DNA from: Chthoniobacteraceae bacterium
GTDB lineage: Bacteria > Verrucomicrobiota > Verrucomicrobiia > Chthoniobacterales > Chthoniobacteraceae
DNA length: 64,000 nucleotides
Direction: 5' to 3'
NCBI GenBank assembly: GCA_947476045.1
Contig: CANJNZ010000006.1
Location: forward strand, 1 to 64,000
Below the pieces are notes generated by a model that was not told the origin of the DNA, searched no databases, and saw nothing but the letters and a program-made list of their open reading frames with translations. Numbering within the stretch: the first letter of the stretch is position 1; every line of letters starts with the position of its first letter. Shown piece after piece: positions 29,401 to 36,233 of this stretch. The position numbers were made by a program, and so were the translations under genes.

Positions 29401-31828
29401 GGGAACTCATGGCGGGCGGTTCCGTGCGCTGTCTCGGGCCAACGATTGTGCTGCCAAGCAATGTCCCGTCGAGCGCCATGGAAGGCGCCGAGATGGTGAT
29501 GGAGCCGCCCCGTGCTCCCTCGGTGTAGCCCTGCTCGTAGCGGATGGCTGTCAGCGGTAGTGTGTTCGCGAATGTTTTCGTGACACTGTATTTCGGATGA
29601 TTGACTGTGTAAGTGGCCGTGTAAATCCCTTCATAAACACGATCCGGCGTGGCCTGCGAAACATCCACGATGCGCCCGTCGAGAATAACGCGCGAGGTTT
29701 CCACCATCGCACCCGTGTAATTGATGTAACCGCCGGACACATCCACTGCCGAGCCCTTCAGCATGACGATCGAGCCGCCCGCGCTGAGCTTCACGCTGCC
29801 GCCGTCCACGGTGAGTTGTGCTGCCGTCCGCTGGATGATTCCGACATAACCGCGCGCATCAGCCAGAGGCGTGCCGACCCATGTGTAGCCGCCTAATCCA
29901 CCATTCAGCGTAGTATCCCACGGGCCGTGGATGCGCAAGTCGAGCATCAGCGTATTTCCACGGAACGGGCCGTTGCGCTGGACCGGCGAATCGGCCACCT
30001 CGGAACCGAGGACTTTAACCGCAAGAATGTTCTCCGTCACCGGCGCCTCCACTGCGGTTGACCCGGCGACGCTGATGTGTGCGCCTTCATCGAGGTAAAT
30101 CTGGCCGCCCGAGGCAATGAACTGGCTGATGGGTTTCGTAGTGGAAGGTGTGAACTTCCATGTGCCCGCGCTTACATCCACGACTGCGTTCGGAGCGATC
30201 AACATGGAATTATTTGCAAAATGCACTGCCTGGCCCTGCACGACGACCTGGGAGCGCAGGGCGAGTTGCGTGCCCACGACCTTCTGTGAGCTGTCCGCTT
30301 CAGGGAGTATTTGTGACACACTATCCGGCCCAAAAGTCACGGTGCCTGCATTTCTGGACAAAAACGGCGGCACGTTTGGTAGATTGATCGGGTCGTATGC
30401 TACGTTGCCGACTGCGTTGTAATTTGCGCGAAGATCAATGCGCCCGTTCAGCGAAACCGATGTGGAACTGGCGATGACCCCAAGCTGGTTCACATTCATG
30501 CCCGTCATCGTTACGTTCGCGCGCGGCGCATCGAGCAGACCGGTATTTGTCACGGTGCCCGCGTAGCGCGCGGGCGCGGGCACTGGCGGTTGACCTTCCA
30601 CAGGCGCGGGTGCGGGCCTGGCGACTGCACCGACAAAAACATCGAGACCACGCAAGGTCGGGTCGCTTGATAAATGCGCGGAGACGCCCACTTGCAGTCC
30701 CGCTGCAAGGATGGCCTGCCCGTCCGGCGTGGAGATCGTCCCTTCGTTTCTCACGTTTGGCCCGATGAGCGCGACGCGTCCGCCAACATGCTCCGGCGTC
30801 GTGGGGCTGTTGATGACTGCGCCCTTTTGAACGACGACATCACCCAGCTTTCCGCCCAGTGTATTGGGCGCGGGCGGCGGCGTGAATGCCGGCGTTCCAT
30901 TTGCGCCGGATTCGAGCGGCAATGCTGAAAACAGGAACTGGACATCGGGGTTATTGAGCAGGCCGCGCGCTATCAGGTTGTCATTGATTGGCAGCGATGA
31001 AGCGAAGAGGCCGTGCAGATTGATCTGGCTCGTGCCGCCGAAAAGAATGCCGTTCTGGTTGATGAGATAGACTTGGCCGGGCGCTTCGATCCTCCCGAGG
31101 ATTTGCGACGGCTGGCCGGATGGATCGGTGATTTTGTTAAATGCTGTCCACTGTGTCTTGTTGGCCTTGCCTGCACTTTGATCGAATCGCAGCGTCGTAT
31201 CTTTGCTGATGTTGAACGTTTTCCAGTTCAGCACTGCCTGCGGTTTAAGCTGGCGAATGGTTACTAGCGCCTTGCCGTTCTTTTCTGTTTGTGACGGCAG
31301 ACCAGCACCTACCCAGAGTTTCGCGTCTTCGCCGACCTGTGGATTTGCGAGATCTGCGGGAACACCGGGTGCAACTTGAAGCCCACCCACTCCGAGTCCA
31401 TTCGGAACAGCAGGCAGAGTCCTGCCGGCAAAACTCAGCACAGGTTTCGCAGCTGCTGCCGTGCGCGCAGCGTCCTGCATCGCCTTGACAGAATTTATCG
31501 CCTGCGTCGTTCGCGCAAGAGTGTCCTCGGCGTTTTGTTTTGCAGCCACGGCTGCCGCGTTGATGGTGCCCCCCTGCTGAGCACCGCCACTGCGCCCGCC
31601 AAGCGTCGTGCCACCACGCAGGATGTCGCCCGCATAGGCGCCTGCACTTCCGAAAAGAACCAGCGCAGCCGCGAGTGCGATACGCGACGAAATACGCGGA
31701 ACGCCAACACCAAAGCAGGCAAACGGCTGCTGCGGTCCCACAGCACGGCCTGTGTTCCTTTGCTGTTCACGCAGGTATGCAGAAAGAGGGATTTCCAGCG
31801 GGTTTTCGTTGGGCTGTTTGCTCGTCAT
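20405..31828 (-). CDS. Giant filamentous-haemagglutinin-like exoprotein (TpsA)
   Basis: A 3807-residue secreted adhesin of two-partner secretion. An extended N-terminal signal (basic region, then hydrophobic residues 50-66 ending GAYA) is followed by an Ala/Gln-rich helical insert (85-128). The TPS secretion domain then starts near residue 165, with NWKTFNI (201-207) and NQNGILFGG (257-265) as its recognition motifs. The next 3000 residues are beta-helix-type repeats with many GGSI.I.A, DG..V and G.V.L.A units. The C-terminal part resembles the DUF3739 region of similar proteobacterial proteins (YAGGDVSGLTL, LAGHDITDIG, ASGRDI). It ends with a Pro-rich linker and VEVLGYGGGDDSG. No toxin-like tail is seen. 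It is the last gene of a nine-gene operon that also encodes its likely transporter. Confidence 0.93.
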   Translation of the reverse strand: MTSKQPNENPLEIPLSAYLREQQRNTGRAVGPQQPFACFGVGVPRISSRIALAAALVLFGSAGAYAGDILRGGTTLGGRSGGAQQGGTINAAAVAAKQNAEDTLARTTQAINSVKAMQDAARTAAAAKPVLSFAGRTLPAVPNGLGVGGLQVAPGVPADLANPQVGEDAKLWVGAGLPSQTEKNGKALVTIRQLKPQAVLNWKTFNISKDTTLRFDQSAGKANKTQWTAFNKITDPSGQPSQILGRIEAPGQVYLINQNGILFGGTSQINLHGLFASSLPINDNLIARGLLNNPDVQFLFSALPLESGANGTPAFTPPPAPNTLGGKLGDVVVQKGAVINSPTTPEHVGGRVALIGPNVRNEGTISTPDGQAILAAGLQVGVSAHLSSDPTLRGLDVFVGAVARPAPAPVEGQPPVPAPARYAGTVTNTGLLDAPRANVTMTGMNVNQLGVIASSTSVSLNGRIDLRANYNAVGNVAYDPINLPNVPPFLSRNAGTVTFGPDSVSQILPEADSSQKVVGTQLALRSQVVVQGQAVHFANNSMLIAPNAVVDVSAGTWKFTPSTTKPISQFIASGGQIYLDEGAHISVAGSTAVEAPVTENILAVKVLGSEVADSPVQRNGPFRGNTLMLDLRIHGPWDTTLNGGLGGYTWVGTPLADARGYVGIIQRTAAQLTVDGGSVKLSAGGSIVMLKGSAVDVSGGYINYTGAMVETSRVILDGRIVDVSQATPDRVYEGIYTATYTVNHPKYSVTKTFANTLPLTAIRYEQGYTEGARGGSITISAPSMALDGTLLGSTIVGPRQRTEPPAMSSLSLTFQAQDPSIVTLPYYSPTPPDIVFQSNANLTPVGPFSLNDAGEPQALKQERLKNVVLSPDLVGAYGFGTLIVDNSDGDISVPAGVMMNAFAKGTVSLKGANVDIEGNISVPGGSISLSAFQVSANTFSKLNSLPGGEAKTPSPDQARGRFTLGAMASLSAAGLIVDDRITSPTALTLPLVVDGGSITVSGYSADLASGSEMDASGGVVLSPTGKRTFGNGGSITIKAGQDANIASVIGGTLKLGSTLKGFSGAKGGSLSILAPAIQIGGRTDNPDTLLLTPDFFNQGGFGSFSLSGLGMPTADPNEYIPGVLIAPGTVIEPVAQNYIAEAHAPTGGGIKLIPMVLPQALRTPVSLAFNAVGVRDPFKGSPLDLVVRGDFMMGKGSSIQTDPKASVNISGDTAAVLGSVIAPGGSISISGGRNFPALSPSPFALPTVNLGPQSLLSTAGTTVYTPNIFGARTGSVLPGGSISVSGNIVAEKGAVLDVSGASAILDLAPAVAPETGLSMASSQTPVNSGINSSLYASRFVPTRVDSDAGTITLRGTQELLTDATLRGAAGGPTALGGSLVISSGRFTPVGTSTLLSPLEVTMQVKQSGATIPVSFYAAGQTAIGHAVRDAKGDPIFGTGYFAVDRFAGGGFDSLALKGTVQFTGPVSINARRTLAVADGGVIYGDSAVNLSAAYVTLGTPFLPPALPQDRQSPFLFEGRPFYIDPTFGKGSLTVKATLIDIGSLSLQGIGRANFFADGGDIRGDGALSVAGDIVMRAAQIYPPTAVSFTITAADYKTGDTTNGGSVTLIASGSRQLPLSAGGSLNIYGSTIKQDGILRAPIGQINLGWDGSGTGPVDPVSGMTVATTRQLTLTSRSVTSVAAYGPQDGGELLIPYGIILNGTAWIDPAGLDITAGGVAGKNVNLSAARIATQPGSSIDLRGGGDLYAYRWVAGNGGSKDILASSTSFAVIPNYDSNYTPFAPFNPSSNATNLGGDAGYLNSSLKIGDRVHLGASDGLPEGDYTLLPARYALMPGAFLVTPQSGTPYGTVTLAEGSSLVSGYRFNDLNTERTVQALVARFEVAPSEVVRNRSEYDQVQANDFLRTGAIQNETTVPRLPTDAGHLVFQASTAMVLQGSVSAQGMGHGRGGLVDISSPVDIVISSTGSGGGAGTLNLNAAQLSKFGAESLLIGGTRKEGADGTTINVKSENVTLDNAGTPLSGPEIILVAKNNLTLAPGAEIQQIGRLGGRADTLLLGDAKVAGSGDGTLLRVSSDPSARIVRSGLGNSTVPKMTIGAGANISGASITLDSTYATSLDPSATLTGTSIALNSGQISIQFDNPGTLQPTTGLVLAGETLKGLQGSKVLSLLSYTSLDFYGAGRFSTDGSLTLHAAEIRGFNNGGGTLDIFASNILLDNSPNGSAPGPIVAPSGKLAFHAGSIRLGENQLKVDQFTTLELDASSGMVISGVGGLTAQRDIVANTPFITAARSATQSIVAGGSLTFETPTGGATTPKTAGLGASLTLKGTSIIENSDIMLPSGVLTLHATSGDVSIGGRLDVGGKVQTFFDLVKYTDGGKINLLADNGSVSFLADSTLRVAAEAGGGNAGSVSVVTPHGDFTLAGTMFAKGVRGGSFSIDVGESPSLVSLNSVLDAASFTDTRSFRVRSGDVLFDGAAKAHRFNISADTGSITVTGNVDASGERGGVINLIAGGSVTLSPTAMLSVAAQSFDNAGKGGTVSLEAGSQINGNINSAAILDIQSGSKIDLTVAAVAGLGQSTGTLHLRAPQTSGGANLALAPVNGTINGASSIVVEGYRIFDLTSSGGALSSTVQGNVRSSGITFGNNATTIEGQLLANNSDLSSVLHIRPGAEIINRTGNLTLSADWDLANSTLGAFRFGPTSSEPGILTLRAAGNLVFNGSLSDGFGAPPIDTNIPGVKPLWEAQLLAAGTQSWSYRLAAGADFGAADFRQVAPLANLGNNSGSLLLGVNGGANASFTPGPNALASKVIAGRYQVIRTGTGDIEVAAGRDVQFLNVFASIYTAGTQVAEPTLGGTFDTPSTNLLGSPLGALGAIQDRSPYAVQYTLGGGNVTISAQGDIAHYTRNSANLLVPDSQRELPSNWLYRRGYVDPVTGQFGVSKFGEVASTTWWVNFSNFFQSVGALGGGNVTMIAGNNVSNVDAVIPTNARMPKGVPNAAGLVELGGGDLIVSAGHDIDGGVYYVERGTGTLDAGFSIHTNATRSPSLTNIAREAPYAAETWLPTTLFAGKSSFDVEARGDLLLGPMANAFLLPQGYSNTYWYKTYFSTYSADSSVSVASLTGDVTFRSSATMPNTGSQAGSSTPLLDAWLQNVLLLSASGTSTATPTAAYYQPWLRTVEDKMAPFAAATSLRPPTLRTTAFSGDINLVGDLTLSASPRGTVDLAAAGSINGLQINGINNINGSDVKVWGPSQINLSDSNPASMPGIGAPYGYQTIAGVESRFANTTDIQFLKFVDKLYNESGSTLGAQGSVQNKQALHAPGVLHSGDTDPVHLYAGGDVSGLTLFSSKSARILAGHDITDIGLYIQNIAEDDISVVASGRDIVAFNPNSPLLVTARTEGNALNFGVAAQSGDLQISGPGMLQVLAGRDLDLGVGRNPGAPADTNLGLYSIGNSRNPFLPFDGAGIIAAAGIGGPTDLANSALDFTTFTEQVLTPDTINRYLAEIDTKNTGTTDVFTKLPSEKQAGLALDIFYRVLRDAGRDFSTKGNYDSGYSAIDALFPTKTKWKGDISLTSREIKTKSGGDISLIAPGGGLVVGFNATGAQAQDQGILTESGGNISIFTDQSVTVGTSRIFTLRGGNEIIWSSKGDIAAGAASKTVQSAPPTRVVIDPQSADVQTDLAGLATGGGIGVLATVAGVKPGDVDLIAPAGTIDAGDAGIRVSGNLNIAANSVLNTSNIQVAGSSAGTPAAPSVSAAPVSAPPPPPAPTSGAAGTTDAGPKREENHPAPPPEVPSIIVVEVLGYGGGDDSGSSAGTL

Positions 31829-31892
31829 GTGATGGCTACGGCTACAGACGCCTGAAAATTGGCGGTTTCACGTTACGCTTTGCAGTCACGTG

Positions 31893-32597
31893 TTACGGTT
31901 TTGCGGCGGCGGTTTTGCTCCCGGCAGGTTTCCCATCAGCAGGGCGGTCATTTGGCGATGGTTTTTGTGTCGTTCCATCGAGCTTGATGCGTTGTGTAGC
32001 GAGGTCGCCGCCGAACTCATCCACCATGCTCTGCAAACGTGCGCGCGTGATGCCGACGAATGGCTCACGGGCAGTGAGTGCAGTGCCGAGACCGAACTTT
32101 TCGTAGCGACTGAGCACTTCATTGCTGATTGCGAACATCTTCGCGTTTTTCGAGCGATGATCCGCAACAGTGTCCTTGAGCACACGGTTTTCAGCGGCGA
32201 GCTTGGAACGCTCGGCTTCGGTTTTCTTTGCCAGTGTGTCCGCGTGTTTTCCGAAACTGTCCGCCTTCACGAGTAAGTCCTTCGTCGCGGAAATTTCCTT
32301 TTCCCGCGCAGCGATATCGGCGTTCAACTTCTCCGCTTGTTCCTTTGCGGCCTGCTTATCCCCATCCGTGGTTTTGACGAGTTTCGCGAACGCCTCTTCG
32401 CTGGTCTTCAGCTTCGCTTCGAGTTCTGTCTTTTCGTTCTGCAATGTCACCTGCGCAGTCTCCGCAGCGTTGAGTCGGAGCGTGAGGGACTTGAGCTGCT
32501 CGCGCATCCGCGCCTCGTTGGGAGACGGGCTTTGCTGTGCGTAAATGCCAGTAGCGCCGAAGAAGAGGACGCTGGTCAAAATGGTGATGATTTTCAT
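31893..32597 (-). CDS. Exported coiled-coil protein of the secretion operon
   Basis: A 234-residue periplasmic protein. I start at the ATG at 32597 because it begins a signal peptide (MKIITILTSVLFFGATGIYAQQ) and lies only 2 bases beyond the porin stop codon; the frame extends upstream within the porin gene without sense. Residues 35-165 are almost entirely heptad-like (Leu/Ala with Lys/Glu/Gln) and predict a long coiled coil. A conserved-looking block YEKFGLGTALTAREPFVGITRARLQ follows, then a Pro/Lys/Ala-rich tail. I do not know the family. Position between the porin and the adhesin suggests a periplasmic chaperone, spacer or tether for the secretion route, which is inference. Confidence 0.75.
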   Translation of the reverse strand: MKIITILTSVLFFGATGIYAQQSPSPNEARMREQLKSLTLRLNAAETAQVTLQNEKTELEAKLKTSEEAFAKLVKTTDGDKQAAKEQAEKLNADIAAREKEISATKDLLVKADSFGKHADTLAKKTEAERSKLAAENRVLKDTVADHRSKNAKMFAISNEVLSRYEKFGLGTALTAREPFVGITRARLQSMVDEFGGDLATQRIKLDGTTQKPSPNDRPADGKPAGSKTAAAKP

Positions 32598-32599
32598 GT

Positions 32600-34603
32600 T
32601 TAGAATTTCCCGGTGAAGTCCACGTAAAGCGTGTCGTTGCTGAATGGCGGGCCTGCGATTTCCGTCGCTGTCACCCAGCGCACACCGAACGCGGTGCGCG
32701 GTGAAACTGCCCAGGTTCCCCAAAGTCCGTAGCCCTTGAGATTGGTTCCGCCGCCGCCGAAATCGGAGTCGTTGAAGCCATCCACCACGGCATCGGACTC
32801 GATGTATTTGTAATAAACGCCTGCCTGCCAGTCACCGCGCTTTTGAAGCGCCGCAGCGCCTGCGCGAAGACCGAGCATCCATGCCGTGTCACCGCCTGCG
32901 TAGCTGCCAGGAGTGCCTTTCGCGCTAATCGGCGCGCGATTGTTGATGCCGAGCGCGTTGAGGCGATCCCGATCAAAGCCAAGGTTTTTAATGTATTCTC
33001 CGGTGAGCGAAATCTGGCATGGCTCAAAGCCATTGTAATCGAGACGTGCCGTGAACGCGAGCGGTTGGAATTTCGTCGCAAGACCGAAGTATTGAAACTG
33101 GTTCGATGTGCCGAAGTTATTGCTCGCATTCGGGATGATGCGGCGTAGCGGCATGTAGGTGTTTCCTTTCTGGGCGAAGGACGGACGCGTGTTGTCGGTG
33201 TCGCCGGCATCGCTACTCGTGAGCGGTGTGTAGGGCGTGGACTGCTCGCCTTCTGCGCCGTCGAATTGATAATACGCAGCCGCTGTTTTGAGCGTAAGAT
33301 GCTTTGTCAGCTTCCAATCAGTGCCGAGCTGTGCGCCGTAAAGATACTTGTCGGTGCTGTCGAATTTCGCGGGCTGGTTGGATGAGAAATTGAAGTCTGT
33401 ATTGAAAATCGGGAACACACCGAGCGTTGCAAACGGAGTGACGCCCTTCGCGATGCGATAGCGGCCTTGGATTGCCAGTCCATCGAAACCGAGATCGTCG
33501 TCGTATATGACGTCCGTGGCGAAAAACGGATTGTCACCCCGGCCTCCAGTGATTGCGATACGGCGGTCGGGATCGGCTCCCGCTTCGTATTTGAGGAAGG
33601 CGCGATCCAGCCAGATGGCGTATTTACTGAAATTTCCACCCGATGCGCCGAGCGATTGGTTTGGCGAAACTGGCGAGCTGTCCTGGCCGGTGCCAATGCG
33701 CACGCCTGCGGTGAAGCCGTCGCCCATGTCCACTTCCGCGCCGAGCCTCAAGCGGATGCGGTAACGCTGGCGATCTTGATCCACGTTGAGCTGGGGCGAA
33801 AAAACGGTGCCGCTCACGTCGAAAGGAGCGCCGGTATTGATCGCCTGGAAATTCGGGAATGCACCCGTGTTGTCGTTACCAACCGGGAAATAACTTCCCT
33901 CGTAGCGGAGACGGATGTCGCCCTTGACGCGGAATTTGGAAACCCAGTCCGGCAATTGATACGGAGCGTTCCAGTGCTCGGATTTCGCAGCCGCCATGAC
34001 TTCCTGTCGCAAGTCGTCGCGGATTTGTTTTTTCACCATGTCGGGGATAAATGGAATGCGCAGCGCATCCTCCGGCGATGGGTCGGCTGGCAAAACCTTG
34101 TCCATCTTTGCCTGCTCCACGACAGCCTGCGCTGCGGTGAGCGCATCGGACTGTGCCTGAGTGCGTGCGATGGCGGTGTCCTGTTCCGCTTCGCGAATCA
34201 ATTCGTCGGCTTCCTCCTTGGTGATGTGACCCTTTTTCACCATAAGCTTGAGCAAATTTACGGCAAAGGTTTGCGAAGGGCCGTTGGCTTGATTTCCGAT
34301 CAGATCAGGCTGCGGAGCTGCGGCGGGTGGCGGCACAGATTGTTGCTCCGTTGGTTTTGCAGCGGCATCGGCTGGTGCCGCGCCGTCGGCAGGCTTTGCT
34401 TCCGGCGCTGACGTCTTCCCAACTGGCGCATCGGTGGAAACTGCGGCTGGCTCGCCAGTTTTCGGAGCCGGATCATTCTGCGCGTAAGTTGCTCCGACAG
34501 GGAGTGCTGGCTCGACGGGTTTGCCTGCGTTTGCAGTCGCGCAAATGGATGACGCCAGTGCGACGATGAGATGCGGACGAAGTGAGTGTTTTGATTGAGA
34601 CAT
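32600..34603 (-). CDS. Putative outer-membrane porin of the secretion operon
   Basis: A 667-residue outer-membrane beta-barrel of the 'putative porin' (Porin_5-like) type. Residues 1-26 form a signal peptide ending ANA. Residues 30-105 are Pro/Ala-rich. Residues 110-200 hold an alpha-helical periplasmic part with LLKLMVKKGHITKEEADELI, a motif common at the N terminus of these porins. From about residue 215 the chain has alternating amphipathic strands (FRVKGDIRLRYEGSYF, RYRIRLRLGAEV, TPFATLGVFPIF) and it ends with DTLYVDFTGKF, a C-terminal aromatic typical of barrel insertion. Start and signal peptide agree. It follows tonB by 23 bases and could be the TonB client, although no TonB box or plug domain is evident. 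Confidence 0.85.
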   Translation of the reverse strand: MSQSKHSLRPHLIVALASSICATANAGKPVEPALPVGATYAQNDPAPKTGEPAAVSTDAPVGKTSAPEAKPADGAAPADAAAKPTEQQSVPPPAAAPQPDLIGNQANGPSQTFAVNLLKLMVKKGHITKEEADELIREAEQDTAIARTQAQSDALTAAQAVVEQAKMDKVLPADPSPEDALRIPFIPDMVKKQIRDDLRQEVMAAAKSEHWNAPYQLPDWVSKFRVKGDIRLRYEGSYFPVGNDNTGAFPNFQAINTGAPFDVSGTVFSPQLNVDQDRQRYRIRLRLGAEVDMGDGFTAGVRIGTGQDSSPVSPNQSLGASGGNFSKYAIWLDRAFLKYEAGADPDRRIAITGGRGDNPFFATDVIYDDDLGFDGLAIQGRYRIAKGVTPFATLGVFPIFNTDFNFSSNQPAKFDSTDKYLYGAQLGTDWKLTKHLTLKTAAAYYQFDGAEGEQSTPYTPLTSSDAGDTDNTRPSFAQKGNTYMPLRRIIPNASNNFGTSNQFQYFGLATKFQPLAFTARLDYNGFEPCQISLTGEYIKNLGFDRDRLNALGINNRAPISAKGTPGSYAGGDTAWMLGLRAGAAALQKRGDWQAGVYYKYIESDAVVDGFNDSDFGGGGTNLKGYGLWGTWAVSPRTAFGVRWVTATEIAGPPFSNDTLYVDFTGKF

Positions 34604-34626
34604 TCGAGTTCGGTAAAATTGTGAGA

Positions 34627-35379
34627 TTAGTTCGGACGGCGTGCGCTGAGACGCATTACGATGGGCATCGGCATATCGCTCGGTGGCGGCTGGCTGAGTT
34701 GCAACCCGTTGAGAACTTCGTCGCGAATTGCAGCGTCGAGCGCGCTGTCGCCAGTCGAGGAACCGAGCGTAGCGCGTGTCACTCGTCCCGTGGAATCAGC
34801 CCAAATTCGCACTTCGATCTTCATGCTCGCCATGCGTGTGCGTGGGTTGTTGCGCAGTGCGTCTGTGATCCGCGCCTGCACCTGTGCAGCGTAGCCACCG
34901 AACTTCGATTTATTGTTCGTGACTGGACGCTTGAAAAAAGTGTTTCGATTTCCAGCAGCGATCTGAATGCCACCGCTAGCCGGTCCTTTCACAGCCGTCG
35001 CAACAGCAGGCTCTGGTGGAGCCTCATCTTCTTTCTCCTGCTCCTCCTTCACCATCTCCTCCTTCATTTGTGTGGGTGGTGGTGGTGGCGGTGGTGGTGG
35101 TGGCGGCGGAGGCGGAAGAACCGAAACCATCGTGACGTTCTCCTTTTTGCCACCGCCCGTCTCGGCCTTGGAGAAGACTTTCACTGCAAAAATGATCCCT
35201 GTGATCGTGAGTCCGCTGACGATGAGCGGAGCGAGCCATTTCCGAAAGCCGGTCGCTTTCTCATCCTCATCACCCCAGTCGTCATGGGCGTCCGGAGCAG
35301 GCACCGCCTTCGGCGCATGTTGCGCAACGGGCTTTTCGAGTGTCGCGATATTGCCTTCGTTATCGTGGGTTGAGTTCAT
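34627..35379 (-). CDS. TonB-family energy transducer
   Basis: A 250-residue TonB-like protein. It has a 48-residue cytoplasmic N terminus, one membrane helix (about residues 49-69), a run of about 14 prolines (89-102) and an acidic/basic Glu-Lys stretch that would span the periplasm. The C-terminal domain (about 160-250) reads GGYAAQVQARITDALRNN, then IEVRIWADSTGRVTRATLGSSTGD, then ALDAAIRDEVLNG, the order found in TonB C-terminal domains. The long cytoplasmic N-terminal extension is unusual against E. coli TonB, which has a very short one. It lies directly after two exbD genes in the secretion operon and should carry energy from that complex to an outer-membrane partner. Confidence 0.9.
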   Translation of the reverse strand: MNSTHDNEGNIATLEKPVAQHAPKAVPAPDAHDDWGDEDEKATGFRKWLAPLIVSGLTITGIIFAVKVFSKAETGGGKKENVTMVSVLPPPPPPPPPPPPPPTQMKEEMVKEEQEKEDEAPPEPAVATAVKGPASGGIQIAAGNRNTFFKRPVTNNKSKFGGYAAQVQARITDALRNNPRTRMASMKIEVRIWADSTGRVTRATLGSSTGDSALDAAIRDEVLNGLQLSQPPPSDMPMPIVMRLSARRPN

Positions 35380-35392
35380 GGGAATAGATGTG

Positions 35393-35803
35393 TCAGCGGC
35401 GGGCTCCTGATGTCGCGAGGCCGACTTGTTTGATTCCGAGTTTCACAACGACGCCTAGTGCGTCCGTGACTTTTTCATACTGCGTAGCGCTGCTGCCTTT
35501 GATGATTACGGGCACGTCCGGATTCTCAGCCTTCGCCTGCGTGAGTCGCATTTCCAGCGAAGCGAGTGTGACCGGCTCCTTGTCAAAATACATCGCCCCC
35601 GCGTCATCCACGCTGATGACTTTGAGTTTGCTCTTCTCATCCGTTTTTTTCTGCGGCGCATTGCTGCCACGAGGGATGCCGGCTTTGATTCCCTGAATCG
35701 TCGCCGTGGTCATCAGGATGAAAATGACCAGCAGCACGTAGGCGAGATCGAGCATCGGTGTGATGTTGATGTCGTCGTAAGGTTTGTCGTCTTGAACTTG
35801 CAT
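35393..35803 (-). CDS. ExbD/TolR-family protein, second copy
   Basis: A 136-residue biopolymer-transport protein with one membrane helix and a periplasmic domain. The membrane aspartate that carries protons in ExbD is Asp19 in ITPMLDLAYVLL. The first 31 residues are identical to those of the neighbouring upstream copy, and the DNA at the two starts is nearly identical too, whereas the periplasmic parts have diverged (VISVDDAGAMYFDKEPVTL here). This points to tandem duplication followed by separation of the soluble domain, or to repeated conversion of the membrane part. Only 8 bases separate the two genes. Confidence 0.93.
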   Translation of the reverse strand: MQVQDDKPYDDINITPMLDLAYVLLVIFILMTTATIQGIKAGIPRGSNAPQKKTDEKSKLKVISVDDAGAMYFDKEPVTLASLEMRLTQAKAENPDVPVIIKGSSATQYEKVTDALGVVVKLGIKQVGLATSGARR

Positions 35804-35811
35804 CGTCGTGG

Positions 35812-36213
35812 TTATTTCGAGGCTTTGGTTGCGATTCCGACCTGCGTGATGCCGACCTGGCCGATGACGTTGAGCACGTCCATGATCGCCTGATACTGCG
35901 CTACGCGGTCGCCTTTAAGAATGATGGGCACGTTGGGATACTCCGCCTTGATTTGCGCGAGCCGTGATTCGAGCTCGCCGAGGGTGACGGGCGTTGTATC
36001 GAGGAAAACTTGCCCTGCACCATTGATGGTGATCCCCTTCGCCTTTTTCTCAGCAAGACTCTTGGTGGCCTCGCTGCCCGCAGGCAAATCAGCTTTCAAA
36101 CCCTGCACCGCCGCTGTGCACATGAGAATGAAGATGACGAGCAGCACGTAGGCGAGATCCAACATCGGAGTGATGTTGATGTCGTCGTAAGGCTTGTCGT
36201 CTTGAACTTGCAT
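35812..36213 (-). CDS. ExbD/TolR-family protein, first copy
   Basis: A 133-residue ExbD-type protein with the same N terminus as its downstream neighbour and the conserved membrane Asp19. The periplasmic domain reads GITINGAGQVFLDTTPVTL and then YPNVPIILKGDRVAQYQ, as expected of the ExbD fold. It follows the ExbB fusion gene by 20 bases. With that protein and TonB it should make a proton-driven motor in the inner membrane. Two different ExbD chains could form a mixed dimer in the ExbB pore, as reported for some systems, but that is inference. Confidence 0.93.
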   Translation of the reverse strand: MQVQDDKPYDDINITPMLDLAYVLLVIFILMCTAAVQGLKADLPAGSEATKSLAEKKAKGITINGAGQVFLDTTPVTLGELESRLAQIKAEYPNVPIILKGDRVAQYQAIMDVLNVIGQVGITQVGIATKASK

Positions 36214-36233
36214 GGCGTGGTGTTCCTTTCTGT

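Noticed and set aside
20405-31828. CdiA-type contact-dependent toxin system
   Set aside because: The exoprotein has no recognisable toxin tail or VENN-like motif, and no small immunity gene lies after it; the next gene is convergent and encodes a membrane GT-C protein.
33467-34411. A 314-codon plus-strand open frame opposite the porin gene
   Set aside because: The minus strand encodes a porin with signal peptide and barrel strands; the antisense product has no recognisable feature.
35081-35120. GGT/GGC triplet run in tonB as a phase-variation tract
   Set aside because: The run codes for the proline spacer. Changes by whole triplets would alter spacer length but not switch the gene off, so phase variation by frameshift is not expected.
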